Assembly (NCBI RefSeq): GCF_004358425.1
Contig: NZ_CP037948.1
Coordinates: 1,364,001-1,428,000 of the forward strand
DNA from: Qipengyuania sediminis
GTDB taxonomy: Bacteria > Pseudomonadota > Alphaproteobacteria > Sphingomonadales > Sphingomonadaceae
Length of the DNA: 64,000 nucleotides
Direction: 5' to 3'
In this document: positions 53,293 to 62,979 of the stretch, piece after piece
How the letters are laid out: every line of letters starts with the position of its first letter
Position numbering within the stretch: position 1 is the stretch's first letter
Position numbers and translations under genes: made by a program
Notes under the pieces: model-generated
The model's input: the letters and a program-made list of their open reading frames with translations, nothing else
Database searches by the model: none
What the model was told of the DNA's origin: nothing

Positions 53293-54561
53293 ATGCCCCA
53301 CGCCTATATCATCGATGCCGTCCGCACCCCGCGAGGGATCGGCAAACAGGGGAAAGGAGCGCTCGCCCATATGCACCCCCAACATCTCGCGGCCACGGTC
53401 CTCTCCGCGATCCGCGACCGCAACGGGCTCGATACCAGCACGGTCGATGACATCATCTGGTCGGTTTCGACGCAAGATGGCGCGCAGGCAGGCGATCTCG
53501 GGCGTATGGCCGCACTCGATGCGGGTTACGATCTCAAGGCCAGCGGCACCACATTGGACCGCTTCTGCGGCGGCGGGATCACGAGCGTGGCGCTCGCCGC
53601 GGCGCAGGTGATGAGCGGGATGGAGGATTGCGTCATCGCCGGCGGCACCGAGATGATGAGCCTGACCGCGCAGATGACGCGCGAGAAGATGGCGGCGGGA
53701 ATGAAGCCGCCGATGATGGGCAGCCACAATGCCCGGCTGCAGGAGGTGCATCCCCAGAGCCACCAGGGCGTCTGCGGCGATGCCATCGCCACGATGGAGG
53801 GCTTCACCCGCGAAGAGCTGGACGAGGTCGGCCATCGCAGCCAGCAGCGCGCCGCCGCCGCTATTGCGGAGGGACGCTTCGCCAAATCGGTGGTCCCCGT
53901 CACCGACGAGGCCGGGACGCTGGTGCTGGAGCGCGAGGAATATCCGCGGCCCGAAACCACGAAGGAAGGTCTCGCCGCGCTCGAACCCGCCTTCGCCAAG
54001 ATCGCGGACATGCCGGTCGATCAGCAGGGCACGACGTTCCGGGGTCTCGTAAACAGGAAGTTTCCCGAGCTCGAAATCGAGCACTTCCACCACGCCGGCA
54101 ACAGCTCGGGCGTGGTCGACGGCGCGGCTGCGGTGCTGGTGACCAGCGCGGACTACGGCCGCAAACACGGCCTCACCCCCCGCGCCCGCGTGGTGGCCAC
54201 CGCCAATATCGGCGATTGCCCGACGCTGATGCTCAACGCCCCGGTGCCGGCGGCAAAGAAGGTGCTGGAGAAGGCGGGCCTCACCAAGGACGATATCGAC
54301 CTGTGGGAGATCAACGAGGCCTTCGCGGTGGTGGCGGCGAAGTTCGTGCGCGATCTTGATCTCGATTGGGACAAGGTCAACGTCAACGGCGGCTCGATCG
54401 CGCTCGGCCACCCCATCGGCGCGACGGGATCGATCCTCATCGGCACCATCGTCGACGAGCTGGAGCGCCAGCAGAAGCGCTACGGCCTCGTCACCATGTG
54501 CGCGGCGGGGGGCATGGCCCCGGCGATCATTGTCGAGCGGGTGACCGACTGGGCTGACTAG
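53293..54561 (+). CDS. Acetyl-CoA acetyltransferase (thiolase)
   Basis: A 422-residue thiolase with active-site Cys92 in LDRFCGGGITSVALA, the GHP motif in GGSIALGHPIGATGS and the second catalytic Cys in VTMCAAGGMAPAII. The start MPHAYIIDAVRTPRG is canonical; the frame upstream to 53092 has no thiolase sequence. FCGGG in place of the common C-x-SG is a variant often seen in FadA/FadI-like thiolases of this kind. It likely completes beta-oxidation with the crotonase and dehydrogenase genes at 48903-50893. Confidence 0.92.
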   Translation: MPHAYIIDAVRTPRGIGKQGKGALAHMHPQHLAATVLSAIRDRNGLDTSTVDDIIWSVSTQDGAQAGDLGRMAALDAGYDLKASGTTLDRFCGGGITSVALAAAQVMSGMEDCVIAGGTEMMSLTAQMTREKMAAGMKPPMMGSHNARLQEVHPQSHQGVCGDAIATMEGFTREELDEVGHRSQQRAAAAIAEGRFAKSVVPVTDEAGTLVLEREEYPRPETTKEGLAALEPAFAKIADMPVDQQGTTFRGLVNRKFPELEIEHFHHAGNSSGVVDGAAAVLVTSADYGRKHGLTPRARVVATANIGDCPTLMLNAPVPAAKKVLEKAGLTKDDIDLWEINEAFAVVAAKFVRDLDLDWDKVNVNGGSIALGHPIGATGSILIGTIVDELERQQKRYGLVTMCAAGGMAPAIIVERVTDWAD

Positions 54562-55604
54562 GGGACGTGCCGGTCGAGAAAGTCCGCGACATAAGCGGCC
54601 CATTTCGACCGGTGATGAAGGGCGACTTCCGCAGGCCGCGCCTCTTGCGCCGCCGCGCGCAGAGGGGCCTGCTCGTCCATCAGCCGCTCTAGCAAGCGCA
54701 GAAACCCGGCCGGGTCCTGCGCTTCGCATTCGAGGATGAAGGACCGCCCATGCGTATATTCGGTGGTCGCAAAGCTGCGGGTGGCTGCGATCGGGATGCC
54801 CAGCTGCTTGGCGCTGACGAAAGTGATATGACCGCAGCAGGTTTCGGGCGAGCGCAGCGGGATCAGCACCCCCTGGCTCGCATTGGCGATGGCCCAGGTG
54901 CGCGCCAGCGGGACATTCGTCCGAACCTCCAGATTGTCGGGAAGCGAGAGGCCGGCAAAGCTGGTGGGCCGCGCCACGGCGACAATCCGAACGCCCGGGG
55001 GCAGACGCCGCGCCACCTCTACCAACAGACCGAAATCGCGCCCCTCCCCCCCGATCGCGCAAAAGTAAGGCGCGCCGGCTTCCGGGATATAGCCAGGGTC
55101 GATATCGGGCACCGATTGCGTCCAGGGAACCGGCACAAACCGGTCTTCGGGAATGTCGAAGAGACGCGAATAGAGCCCGCGTTCGTGGTTCGAGTATACC
55201 GCGAACTGCTCCACCGCAGGCAGCACGCGGCGCATATAGGCGAGCGAGCGCCCCACCGGCAGGTCGGTGAAATTGAACGAGAACGCGAGATGCGCCGGCT
55301 TGCGGCCCAGCGCTCGCAGGGCGAAGGCCGTGGCGGCCGTCATGCGCGGCAGGTGCGAAACGACGACCCCGCCCTCCCTCGCCGCGAGCGCGGCCTGAAG
55401 CGAAGCTCGGTAACGCGACAAACGCACCCGCGTGATGCGCCGCTCGAGCGCATTGCTCGGCAAGCCGGTCAGCCGCCGCCAGGCGACGGGGCGGCCGACA
55501 TCGAGATGGGTAAAGTCGTCATCCGCGATCGAGACATCGGGTACGTTGACGATCTCGACTGCCCGTGTCCCGTCTCCAGCGCGCGGTTGCGCATCTCTCG
55601 GCAT
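54558..55604 (-). CDS. Glycosyltransferase, GT1/GT4-like
   Basis: A 348-residue GT-B-like protein. Its clearest parts are FCAIGGEGRDFGLLVEVARRL, corresponding to the start of the donor-binding domain, and the later SPETCCGHITFVSAKQLGIPI and RLLERLMDE. The ATG at 55604 is preceded by GGGAGG; the longer frame to 55739 is dropped because it runs into the divergent gene. It overlaps the thiolase stop tail-to-tail by four bases. Substrates are unknown, and a surface polysaccharide role is inferred from the neighbours. Confidence 0.75.
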   Translation of the reverse strand: MPRDAQPRAGDGTRAVEIVNVPDVSIADDDFTHLDVGRPVAWRRLTGLPSNALERRITRVRLSRYRASLQAALAAREGGVVVSHLPRMTAATAFALRALGRKPAHLAFSFNFTDLPVGRSLAYMRRVLPAVEQFAVYSNHERGLYSRLFDIPEDRFVPVPWTQSVPDIDPGYIPEAGAPYFCAIGGEGRDFGLLVEVARRLPPGVRIVAVARPTSFAGLSLPDNLEVRTNVPLARTWAIANASQGVLIPLRSPETCCGHITFVSAKQLGIPIAATRSFATTEYTHGRSFILECEAQDPAGFLRLLERLMDEQAPLRAAAQEARPAEVALHHRSKWAAYVADFLDRHVP

Positions 55605-55744
55605 TTGGCCTCCCACCTCTTTGCCCCATCCGGCCCTAGGGTAAAGTCGCGCCCTGGCAAAGACGCGACGGCCGCCGCCGCGCCGCAGCTTGATAACAGC
55701 GGGCGGGCTGGCTAACAGGCCGCCGCCCAAGGGGGCCAACGGGA

Positions 55745-56971
55745 TTGCCGGGCGTGCCTTCGAACAACGATCTCGTCCTCGTCATCCCCCCGATCCTCGA
55801 AGTCGCTGGCGGCGCGGTGCGGATCGATCGCGATTTCGCCAACAACCTGACCGCTTACCTGGCGCATTTCGACCGGGTCGACGTCTACTGCCCGAAGGCC
55901 GGCGCACTTGGCAGCTTTCCGGCGGTCGTCGAGCAGCATGAGATCCCGGGGCACGAACGGCTTGGCCTCCACATCCTGCCCCAGCCCTATCGCGAGGACC
56001 GCTATCTGCGCCACCGCTTGGCGGTAGGGCGCCAGCTCAAGGCGGCGCTCGCCAGGGCGCGCTATCGCCTGATCTCTCCGCACGCGCCGCTGAGCTGGTC
56101 GTCGCTAGCCGGGCGCATTTGCGTGAGGAACGGCTGGCCCTTCGATTTCGAAGCCGACTGGGACCTCGCCGGAACCAGCCGCTACATCATCGCGCAGATG
56201 CCCCCCGGGCCAAGGAAGCTGCACCACCGCCTCCGGTTCGAGCTCCACATGCTGCGCTATCGCAGGCTGCTGCGCCGCAGTAGCCTCGCACTCGTGCAGG
56301 GGCAGGACGTCTACGAAGCCTACAAGGGTATCGCCCCCAATATCCATTCGGTGCTCAACATCCAGATAACCGCCGCCGAGCGGATCGCGCCTGCCGAGGT
56401 CGAAGCGAAGGCGGGTGAGATCACGGCCGGCGCGCCGCTCAAGCTGGTCTATGCCGGTCGGGCGAGCGAGATGAAGGGTCCCCTTTTCTGGCTCGACACG
56501 ATGCGGCGGCTGCGCGAGGCAGGCGTGCGGTCCGAAGCGGTCTGGCTCGGCGGTGGTGAGGAGCTCGAGACGATGCGCGCCTTCGCTGCCGAGCATGGCC
56601 TTGCCGGGACCTGCGCGCTGCCCGGCAATGTTGCAAAGGAAGAGGTGCTGGCCGCCATGAAGGGCGCGCACCTGTTCGTGTTCTGCCATATGGGCTATGA
56701 AAGCCCGCGCAATCTGATGGAGGCGGTGGCAAGCGGCGCGCCGTTGTGCGGCTTTGCCACCCCCTACAGCCGCAGCCTCGTCGCCCCGCATGGCGGCGGC
56801 GCCTTCGTCGAACGGGGCGATACCGCTGCGCTGGCGGAGACCATCGCCAGCCTCGACCGCGACCGCCCCGCTCTCGCGCAGCTCGTCCGCGCCTGCGCCC
56901 GCAGCGGACAGGAGCTCGACCGCGACAAGGCGATCGAGAAGCGGATCACGCTGCTGAAGGAATATTTGTGA
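55745..56971 (+). CDS. Glycosyltransferase family 4 protein
   Basis: A 408-residue GT-B enzyme. The N-terminal half handles the acceptor; the donor domain begins LKLVYAGRASEMKGPLFWLD (about 230) and has WLGGGEELETM and the nucleotide-ribose block GYESPRNLMEAVASGAPL. It starts at TTG 55745 with AAGGGGG nine bases before; a GTG at 55754 is possible. It is the first gene of the large polysaccharide operon reading right. Confidence 0.85.
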   Translation: MPGVPSNNDLVLVIPPILEVAGGAVRIDRDFANNLTAYLAHFDRVDVYCPKAGALGSFPAVVEQHEIPGHERLGLHILPQPYREDRYLRHRLAVGRQLKAALARARYRLISPHAPLSWSSLAGRICVRNGWPFDFEADWDLAGTSRYIIAQMPPGPRKLHHRLRFELHMLRYRRLLRRSSLALVQGQDVYEAYKGIAPNIHSVLNIQITAAERIAPAEVEAKAGEITAGAPLKLVYAGRASEMKGPLFWLDTMRRLREAGVRSEAVWLGGGEELETMRAFAAEHGLAGTCALPGNVAKEEVLAAMKGAHLFVFCHMGYESPRNLMEAVASGAPLCGFATPYSRSLVAPHGGGAFVERGDTAALAETIASLDRDRPALAQLVRACARSGQELDRDKAIEKRITLLKEYL

Positions 56972-57012
56972 TGCTCACGCAATCTTCGGCTTTGTCGGAC
57001 TAGGGAACCCCC

Positions 57013-58347
57013 ATGCGTTTCGTCGCCCTGGCCCTCATCCTGCTGAGCCTTCCGCTCTTCGTAGCGCTCTTGAAGCGCTATCCCGCGCGGCGCGACACGG
57101 CTCTGTACGCGGTCGGGCTCCTGATCTTCACGATCGGCTTCCTTCAGCTGGATGCAGCCTTCATCTCATGGGCGATGTGGCCCGGCATCGCTCGGGGCAT
57201 GATGATCGCGCCGATCGATACCTTGTGTTGGGCGCTGCTGCTGACGCGCCGGGAGCGGGTGGGGCCGGTGCCGATGCTGTGGCTGCTCATCCTTTACCTC
57301 GTCCCGCCTACGCTTTCGATCGCGGTCAGCGCGGTGCCGATGGCTTCGGTGTTCGTTCCCTGGCAGACGCTGAGGCTCATCCTGATCTTCCTAGCGATAG
57401 CTGGGGAAATTCACCGGATGCCGGCTCTGCTCGCCTTGTTTCGCGGCCTGGCGGTGGGCCTGATTGTCCAGGCCGGCTTCGTGATCGAACAAAAGCTGTC
57501 GGGGGCGGTCCAGGCGGGCGGAACCGCCGCGCACCAGAATGTGCTTGGTTTGGTCGTCGAGCTGTCGATCGTGCCGCTGCTAGCCGCCGTGCTGGAGGGG
57601 CATCGGAGCAAGCTGCTCTATGCGGGTATTCTCGCTGGCCTCATCGCGATCGCCGGCAGCGGATCGCGCGGAGCGATGGCGGTCGCTCCTGCCGGGGTGA
57701 TCCTGGTTTTCCTGATCAGCATGATCCGCCGCCCCACCGCGCACAAGGGGAAGCTTCTCGGCGCCGCCGGCCTCGCCGCCGCAGTCATCGTGCCGCTGGG
57801 CCTCGCCACGCTGGAGGACCGCTTCGGCGATCGCAGCGTCATCACCTATGAGCAGGAACGCGAGGCCTTCTCGCGCGCGGCACGCGCCATGGCCAACGAT
57901 CATCCGCTTGGGGTGGGGGCCAACACCTATGTGACGGTCAGCAACACGCAAGGCTACGCAGAGCGCGCCGGCGTAATCTGGAGCGCCGGCAGCCGCAGCG
58001 CTCCCGTGCACAATGTCTATCTCCTGGCCCGGGCGGAGACTGGCTGGTTCGGCAATATCGTCGTCCTCATGGTGCTTGTCATCCCGCTGTTGCTGGGGTT
58101 TCGTGCCGCTTTCGCAGACCGCAAATCCCCGCTGGGTGGCATCACCGTCGGCGCCAGCGTCGCTGTGCTGATGGCCCTGATCCACAATAATTACGAATAC
58201 GCCTGGGTCCTGGAAGAAGTGCAGCGCTTCTATTTCCTCAACCTGGCAATAATCGCGGCCTGCATAATGGCGAACCGGCGCAATCGGCGCGAAGCGCGGC
58301 GGGCCAGGGCGGCGCGTCGCAGCGAGCTGCAGGCGGCGGCGCAGTGA
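57013..58347 (+). CDS. O-antigen ligase/polymerase-like membrane protein (Wzy/WaaL type)
   Basis: A 444-residue protein with about 11 to 12 membrane helices and one larger periplasmic loop (about 265-350). The region GSGSRGAMAVAPAG and the later PVHNVYLLARAETGWFG fit the Wzy_C/O-antigen ligase family, which polymerises or transfers lipid-linked glycans at the periplasmic face. Polymerase and ligase cannot be told apart from sequence. The C-terminus is a basic tail (NRRNRREARRARAARR). It overlaps the next gene by four bases. Confidence 0.83.
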   Translation: MRFVALALILLSLPLFVALLKRYPARRDTALYAVGLLIFTIGFLQLDAAFISWAMWPGIARGMMIAPIDTLCWALLLTRRERVGPVPMLWLLILYLVPPTLSIAVSAVPMASVFVPWQTLRLILIFLAIAGEIHRMPALLALFRGLAVGLIVQAGFVIEQKLSGAVQAGGTAAHQNVLGLVVELSIVPLLAAVLEGHRSKLLYAGILAGLIAIAGSGSRGAMAVAPAGVILVFLISMIRRPTAHKGKLLGAAGLAAAVIVPLGLATLEDRFGDRSVITYEQEREAFSRAARAMANDHPLGVGANTYVTVSNTQGYAERAGVIWSAGSRSAPVHNVYLLARAETGWFGNIVVLMVLVIPLLLGFRAAFADRKSPLGGITVGASVAVLMALIHNNYEYAWVLEEVQRFYFLNLAIIAACIMANRRNRREARRARAARRSELQAAAQ

Positions 58348-59330
58348 CTGCGCCATCGCGCGCCCTGGCGCTCACCACCGGCATCGTCGCGATCGGGCGC
58401 AACGAGGGCGAGCGCCTGGTGCGCTGCCTCGCTTCGCTGCGCGATGCCGCGTGCCCGCTGGTCTATGTCGACAGCGCCTCCACCGACGGCAGCCCCGAGA
58501 CCGCGGCTGCGATGGGGGCGGTTGTCGTCCCGCTCGACATGAGGCGCCCCTTCACCGCCGCCCGCGCGCGGGCGGAAGGGGTGGCGGCGCTGGAACGGAC
58601 CGCGCCCGAGCTCGACACAGTGTTCTTCATCGACGGCGATTGCGAGCTTGAACCAGGCTTCCTCGCCGCTGCCACTCGCTTCCTGGCCGGCCATCCGGAC
58701 TACGCCGTAGCCTGCGGGCGGCGGCGCGAACGCTTTCCCGAAGCGTCTCTCTACAATCGATTGATTGACCGCGAATGGAACACGCCCGTGGGCGATGCGG
58801 CGGCTTGCGGGGGCGATGCGCTCTATCGGCTCGCCGCCTATCGCGCCGTGGGCGGTTTCGATGCGGCCATGCTTGCGGGAGAAGAGCCAGAGCTATGCGC
58901 CCGGCTGCGCGCACAGGGCTGGCGGATCATGCGGCTCGACAGCCCGATGACCCTGCACGACGCAGCCATGCACCGCTTCGGGCAGTGGTGGAAGCGCGCG
59001 CTCCGCAGCGGAATGGGCTATGTCCAGGCCTGGCGGGGGACCCGCGCCGGGGCGCTGCCGGGCCTCTATCGCCGCAACATCGCCCGCGCCGCGACCTGGG
59101 CCGGGGCGCTGCCACTTCTGTCGCTGACGCTCGCGCTGGCGCACGCGCCGTGGTGGCTGCTGTTGTGGCCGGGGCTGACCTTGCTGCAGTTCGCCCGTCT
59201 CATGCTGCGTGAAGGAATGGCGCCCGCCGCGCTCTCCATTGCCGGCAAATATGCCGAGCTTGCCGGGATGCTGCGCTATCTTGTCGAGGAGTCACGCGGC
59301 GGCAGGCGCGATGCCGTGAGCTACAAATGA
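58344..59330 (+). CDS. Glycosyltransferase family 2 protein
   Basis: A 328-residue GT-A enzyme. The nucleotide-binding start is VAIGRNEGERLVRCLASL (about 15-32), YVDSASTDGS follows, and the metal-binding DXD is in FIDGDCELEP. A catalytic-acidic region, AGEEPELCARL, is near residue 180. A hydrophobic stretch (about 255-285) may tether it to the membrane. It is coupled on both sides by four-base overlaps. Confidence 0.88.
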   Translation: MTAPSRALALTTGIVAIGRNEGERLVRCLASLRDAACPLVYVDSASTDGSPETAAAMGAVVVPLDMRRPFTAARARAEGVAALERTAPELDTVFFIDGDCELEPGFLAAATRFLAGHPDYAVACGRRRERFPEASLYNRLIDREWNTPVGDAAACGGDALYRLAAYRAVGGFDAAMLAGEEPELCARLRAQGWRIMRLDSPMTLHDAAMHRFGQWWKRALRSGMGYVQAWRGTRAGALPGLYRRNIARAATWAGALPLLSLTLALAHAPWWLLLWPGLTLLQFARLMLREGMAPAALSIAGKYAELAGMLRYLVEESRGGRRDAVSYK

Positions 59331-60577
59331 CCGCGCCGACCGACGGGGCCGGGTCAGCCGCCGGCTATGTGCTGACTCATTACCCAAAGCTTGCGCAGAC
59401 TTTCATCGCGGGCGAGATCGCAGCGGTGGAACGCGCGGGGGTGCCGCTGCGCGTCTTCGCGATGAACGCCCCTGAGGCTTTTGAACTGGCGCGCGCGGGT
59501 GCGGGCGAGAAGACGGCGCGGACGGTCTATCTAAAGCCGCGCATCGGCGAAGCGTTGGGCGCGCTCGCCGCCGTCAGCCTGCGGCATCCCATCCGCATGG
59601 CCCAGGTCTGGCGAAAGGCGGTGGCGAGCGCGGGCGGCAATCCGGCACGGACCGTGCGGCGGCTGGCGCATCTTGCCCAGGCTGCGCTGGTCGAGCGCAT
59701 CGCGGCGCGCGAAGGCATCGACACGCTGCATGCGCATTTCGGGCTCGCCCCCGCCACTATCGCCTGGCTCGCGACCCATATCGCTCACGCCCGCGGGCGG
59801 ACCCGGGCGCGGTTCGGCTTCACCATCCATGGCTTTCACGATTTCGTCGAACCGGCCGAAACCCGGCTCGATCTGAAGGCGCGGGACGCCGCCCATGTCC
59901 TGTGCATCAGCGATTTCACGCGCTCACAGCTGTGCCTTGGCACCGATCCCGTGCTGTGGTCGCGGTATCACGTTGCGCGCTGCGGGGTCGACATCGCCGC
60001 CTTTCCCTATCGCGATCCGCCTCCGATTGCCGGGCGGCCGCGGATCATGGCGCTCGGGCGGCTTTCGCCTGAGAAGGGCTTCGCCATCCTGATCGAAGCG
60101 ATCGGCGTGATGCAGGACGAAGGGATCGATGCCGAGGTCCGCATCGTGGGCGATGGGCCGATGCGATCCGTGCTCGAGGCGCAAGCGGCGGCGCTAGGCC
60201 TTGCGGACCGCATCGCCTTTACTGGCGAGCTGCCTCCGGAAGAAGTCGCCCGCCACCTCGCGACAAGCGACATTTTCTGCATGTCTTCCTTCAGCGAAGG
60301 CTTGCCGATCTCGATCATGGAGGCGATGGCAGTGGGCGTGCCAGTGGTAAGCACCTGGATCTGCGGCATTCCTGAGCTGGCGCGACAGGGCGAGACCGCC
60401 CTCACGGTTCCGCCGGCCGACGCGGCCGCCCTCGCCGCCGCGCTGACGCGATCCGCGGGAGACGAGGCGCTGCGGGTGCGGCTGGCGCGGGCCGGCCGCA
60501 AGGCGGTGGAAGAGCGGCATGACCTTGCGCGCTGCGGCGCGGCGGTGGCCCGGCATTTGCAGCGAACCGAGCCATGA
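59327..60577 (+). CDS. Glycosyltransferase family 4 protein
   Basis: A 416-residue GT-B enzyme. The acceptor domain opens YVLTHYPKLAQTFIAGEIAAVE, a form common in colanic-acid-type transferases, with HAHFGLAPATIAWLA. The donor domain has ALGRLSPEKGFAILIEAI and the EX7E-type block FSEGLPISIMEAMAVGVPVV, and the closing helix follows DLARCGAAV. Donor and acceptor are unknown. It lies fourth in the operon. Confidence 0.9.
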   Translation: MTAPTDGAGSAAGYVLTHYPKLAQTFIAGEIAAVERAGVPLRVFAMNAPEAFELARAGAGEKTARTVYLKPRIGEALGALAAVSLRHPIRMAQVWRKAVASAGGNPARTVRRLAHLAQAALVERIAAREGIDTLHAHFGLAPATIAWLATHIAHARGRTRARFGFTIHGFHDFVEPAETRLDLKARDAAHVLCISDFTRSQLCLGTDPVLWSRYHVARCGVDIAAFPYRDPPPIAGRPRIMALGRLSPEKGFAILIEAIGVMQDEGIDAEVRIVGDGPMRSVLEAQAAALGLADRIAFTGELPPEEVARHLATSDIFCMSSFSEGLPISIMEAMAVGVPVVSTWICGIPELARQGETALTVPPADAAALAAALTRSAGDEALRVRLARAGRKAVEERHDLARCGAAVARHLQRTEP

Positions 60578-61632
60578 CCATAGCACCCCCCTTGCGCGCT
60601 GCGGTAATCGGCTGCGGCGCGATCGCCTATGAACACCTGCCTTTTGTGGCAAATGCCGCGCACGTAACGCCTGTCGGGCTATGCGACCGCTCGCGCGCTC
60701 TGGCGCTGGCTGCGGCGCGCCATTTCGGCCTGGCTGTCCCGCTCTACACCGATGCCGAGGAAATGCTGGCCGCGGTAAAGCCCGAAATCGTCCATATCCT
60801 GACGCCCCCCCACACGCATGACCCGCTGGTGCGCGCGGCGCTGGGCGCTGGGGCGCATGTGATTTGCGAGAAGCCGATGACCGGCAGCGCCGCCGAGACC
60901 AAAGCGCTGCTCGCCGCCGCCGCCGAGGCGGGCAAGGTGCTGGTCGAGAGCCGCAACCTCCTGTGGAACGATCCCGTTCTCGCGCTGATGCGCCTTGTCC
61001 GCCGGGGCGAGCTCGGCGCGGTTCGCGAATGCGACATCCTCCTCTCGCTCGACTTCCTCTCGGGTCCCTTCGGCGATACCAATCTGGCGGGCGGGGTGGG
61101 GCTCCCCGGCGGCGCGGTGCATGACTTCCTTCCGCATCTCGTGTATCTTTTCCAATCCCTTACCGCGGTCCACGACGTCGAGCAGGTGCTAGGGGACTAC
61201 ACCAATCGCAGCGGCAACCCGCGGGCGGGCTACGACTTTTGCGACGTGCTGCTGCGCGCCGGCCCGGTGCGCGGGCGGCTGCGTGTCGCCACCGATGTCG
61301 AGCCGAGCGCCTTTCGCGTGCATCTGCGCGGAAGCGCGGCCAGCGTCGAGACCGATCTCTACAACCCCTTCCTCCGCTTCGAAGGCGAGCCGGACACCGG
61401 CAAGCGCTATCCTATCGGACAGCTGCGGGCGGGGGCGGGGCTGATCCGCGCCGGGCTCGCCAATCTCAAAAACAAGATCGGCCAGCACGGCACCACCCAC
61501 GGCCTGCCGCGCATGCTCGAAGCGGTCTATGGCGCGATCCGCCAAGGCGCCCCCCCGCCGATCGCCCCCGACGAGATGCTGGCGACGGCGCGGCTGACCG
61601 ACCAGATCCTCGCGCTGCGGAGCCCGGCATGA
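60574..61632 (+). CDS. Gfo/Idh/MocA-family oxidoreductase
   Basis: A 352-residue NAD(P)-dependent enzyme. The Rossmann start is AAVIGCGAIAYEHLPFV (about 9-25) and the CEKPMTG motif near residue 97 marks the catalytic Lys region. The C-terminal alpha/beta domain carries GGAVHDFLPHL. Family members oxidise or reduce sugars, often nucleotide sugars in glycan pathways, which suits this operon. The exact sugar is unknown. Confidence 0.88.
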   Translation: MTIAPPLRAAVIGCGAIAYEHLPFVANAAHVTPVGLCDRSRALALAAARHFGLAVPLYTDAEEMLAAVKPEIVHILTPPHTHDPLVRAALGAGAHVICEKPMTGSAAETKALLAAAAEAGKVLVESRNLLWNDPVLALMRLVRRGELGAVRECDILLSLDFLSGPFGDTNLAGGVGLPGGAVHDFLPHLVYLFQSLTAVHDVEQVLGDYTNRSGNPRAGYDFCDVLLRAGPVRGRLRVATDVEPSAFRVHLRGSAASVETDLYNPFLRFEGEPDTGKRYPIGQLRAGAGLIRAGLANLKNKIGQHGTTHGLPRMLEAVYGAIRQGAPPPIAPDEMLATARLTDQILALRSPA

Positions 61633-62600
61633 GGGTGTTCGTAACCGGCGCGGCGGGCTTTCTTGGCCGCGCCACGGCCGAGGGGGCAGCGGCCGCCGGG
61701 CATGAGGTTCTGGCCCTCTACCGCCCCGCAGCGCCGCTCGAGCTTGGCGGCGTGCGCGCCGTGGCGGGCGATCTGCGCCAGCCCGGCGATTGGCAGCAGG
61801 CGCTTGGCGAGGCGGAGGCGGTGATCCACTGCGCGGCCGCCGCCTCGGGCGATCTCGCCGCGCAGCTTGCCGGCACCGTGCTCGCGACCGAGAACCTGCT
61901 CGCCGCGCTTCCGCCGGGGCTCAGGCGTTTCGTCCATGTTTCGAGCTTTTCGGTCTATGATTACGCCGCGCCGGGGCCCTTTGGCGCAATCACCGAGACC
62001 AGCCCGCTCGAGCCCAATCCGCTGCACCGCGACGCCTATACCCAGACCAAGCTGCTGCAGGAGGAGATGGTGCGCGCCCATTGCCGGGAGCGGGGGATCG
62101 AACTGGTGGTGGTCCGGCCCGGCGCGATCTATGGGCCGGGCAAGGATTGGGACTTCGGCGCTGCGATGCGGGCAGGCCGGTTCGACCTCATTTTCGCCCC
62201 GCTGGCGCGGATGCGGCTGATCCACGTCACAGATTGCGCGCGGGCGCTGGTCGCCGCGCTCGATGCTCCGATCGAGCATCGGGAGCTCGTCGTCAACGCC
62301 GTCGGGCGCGATCAGCCGACGCATTGGAGCTTCCACCGCACCGCGCGCCGCGCCGGGGGGAAGACGGGGGTTCCCGTCCCCATCCCCTACGCCCTGGTCC
62401 GCGCCCTGGGCGGCGCGGCCGCGCTGGCAAGCCGCGTGTTCTTCGGAGGGCGCGCGCGCCTGCCCGAGCTCCTCGATCTCCCCCGCCAGCAAGCGCGCTG
62501 GCGGGGCCTGCGCTATCCCGCCTCAAACAGCGGCGCGCAATTGCTGGGTTCCCAATCGGTGCCGCTGCGCGAGGGCGTGAAGACAATCACGAAAAAATAG
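61629..62600 (+). CDS. NAD(P)-dependent sugar epimerase/dehydratase (extended SDR)
   Basis: A 323-residue extended SDR: cofactor motif VTGAAGFLGRA (5-15), HVSSFSVYDY with the active-site Ser, YTQTK with catalytic Tyr and Lys (about residue 137), and RPGAIYGPGKDW. It probably modifies a nucleotide sugar for the polysaccharide. The ATG at 61629 overlaps the preceding stop. It is the last gene of the operon. Confidence 0.87.
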   Translation: MRVFVTGAAGFLGRATAEGAAAAGHEVLALYRPAAPLELGGVRAVAGDLRQPGDWQQALGEAEAVIHCAAAASGDLAAQLAGTVLATENLLAALPPGLRRFVHVSSFSVYDYAAPGPFGAITETSPLEPNPLHRDAYTQTKLLQEEMVRAHCRERGIELVVVRPGAIYGPGKDWDFGAAMRAGRFDLIFAPLARMRLIHVTDCARALVAALDAPIEHRELVVNAVGRDQPTHWSFHRTARRAGGKTGVPVPIPYALVRALGGAAALASRVFFGGRARLPELLDLPRQQARWRGLRYPASNSGAQLLGSQSVPLREGVKTITKK

Positions 62601-62618
62601 CCTATATGGCGTTTTTTT
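62600..62618 (+). terminator. Possible terminator after the polysaccharide operon
   Basis: A short stem GCC-TATAT-GGC (62600-62610) is followed by seven T (62612-62618), with an A-run on the 5' side. The stem is only three pairs, so the call rests mainly on the T-run and position. The AT-rich stretch could instead be part of the promoter of the head-spike genes. Confidence 0.4.
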
Positions 62619-62706
62619 GTTTTCCTACACGGATAAGTCTGGTTAGGTAAGTCAGCTCCACCCGATTCGCGGCCCATGCGCGGATCGCCTTCGAAGGAGC
62701 CGACTC

Positions 62707-62979
62707 ATGCCCGATCCCCTCGACCGCTACGAGGACACTCTCGACAGCGTCACCAGCCCCGCGCGCGACGCCTTTGCCGTCACTCCGCACGATAGCGCCG
62801 CGCTTCCCCGCCTGCCCAAGGCGCTCCTGGTCGGGACGGCCGGAACGCTTGCGGTTCGCGCGGTCGATGCCGCCGCGGATGTGACCATCGCTGTGACCGC
62901 AGGGCAGCTCGTCCCCATCCGCGCCTCGCATGTTCGCGCCGCGGGCACTACCGCGGGCTTGATCGTGGCGCTGGTCTGA
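62707..62979 (+). CDS. GTA/phage spike base protein (RCAP_Rcc01079-like)
   Basis: A 90-residue protein closely matching the spike base protein family named after Rhodobacter capsulatus Rcc01079 (GhsA): PARDAFAVTPHDSAALPRLPKALLVG, a central GTLAVRAVDAAADVTI and closing GQLVPIRASHVRAAGTTAG. In RcGTA this protein anchors the capsid head spikes that bind the recipient cell's capsule. The stop overlaps the start of the SGNH gene (TGATG). Confidence 0.78.
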   Translation: MPDPLDRYEDTLDSVTSPARDAFAVTPHDSAALPRLPKALLVGTAGTLAVRAVDAAADVTIAVTAGQLVPIRASHVRAAGTTAGLIVALV

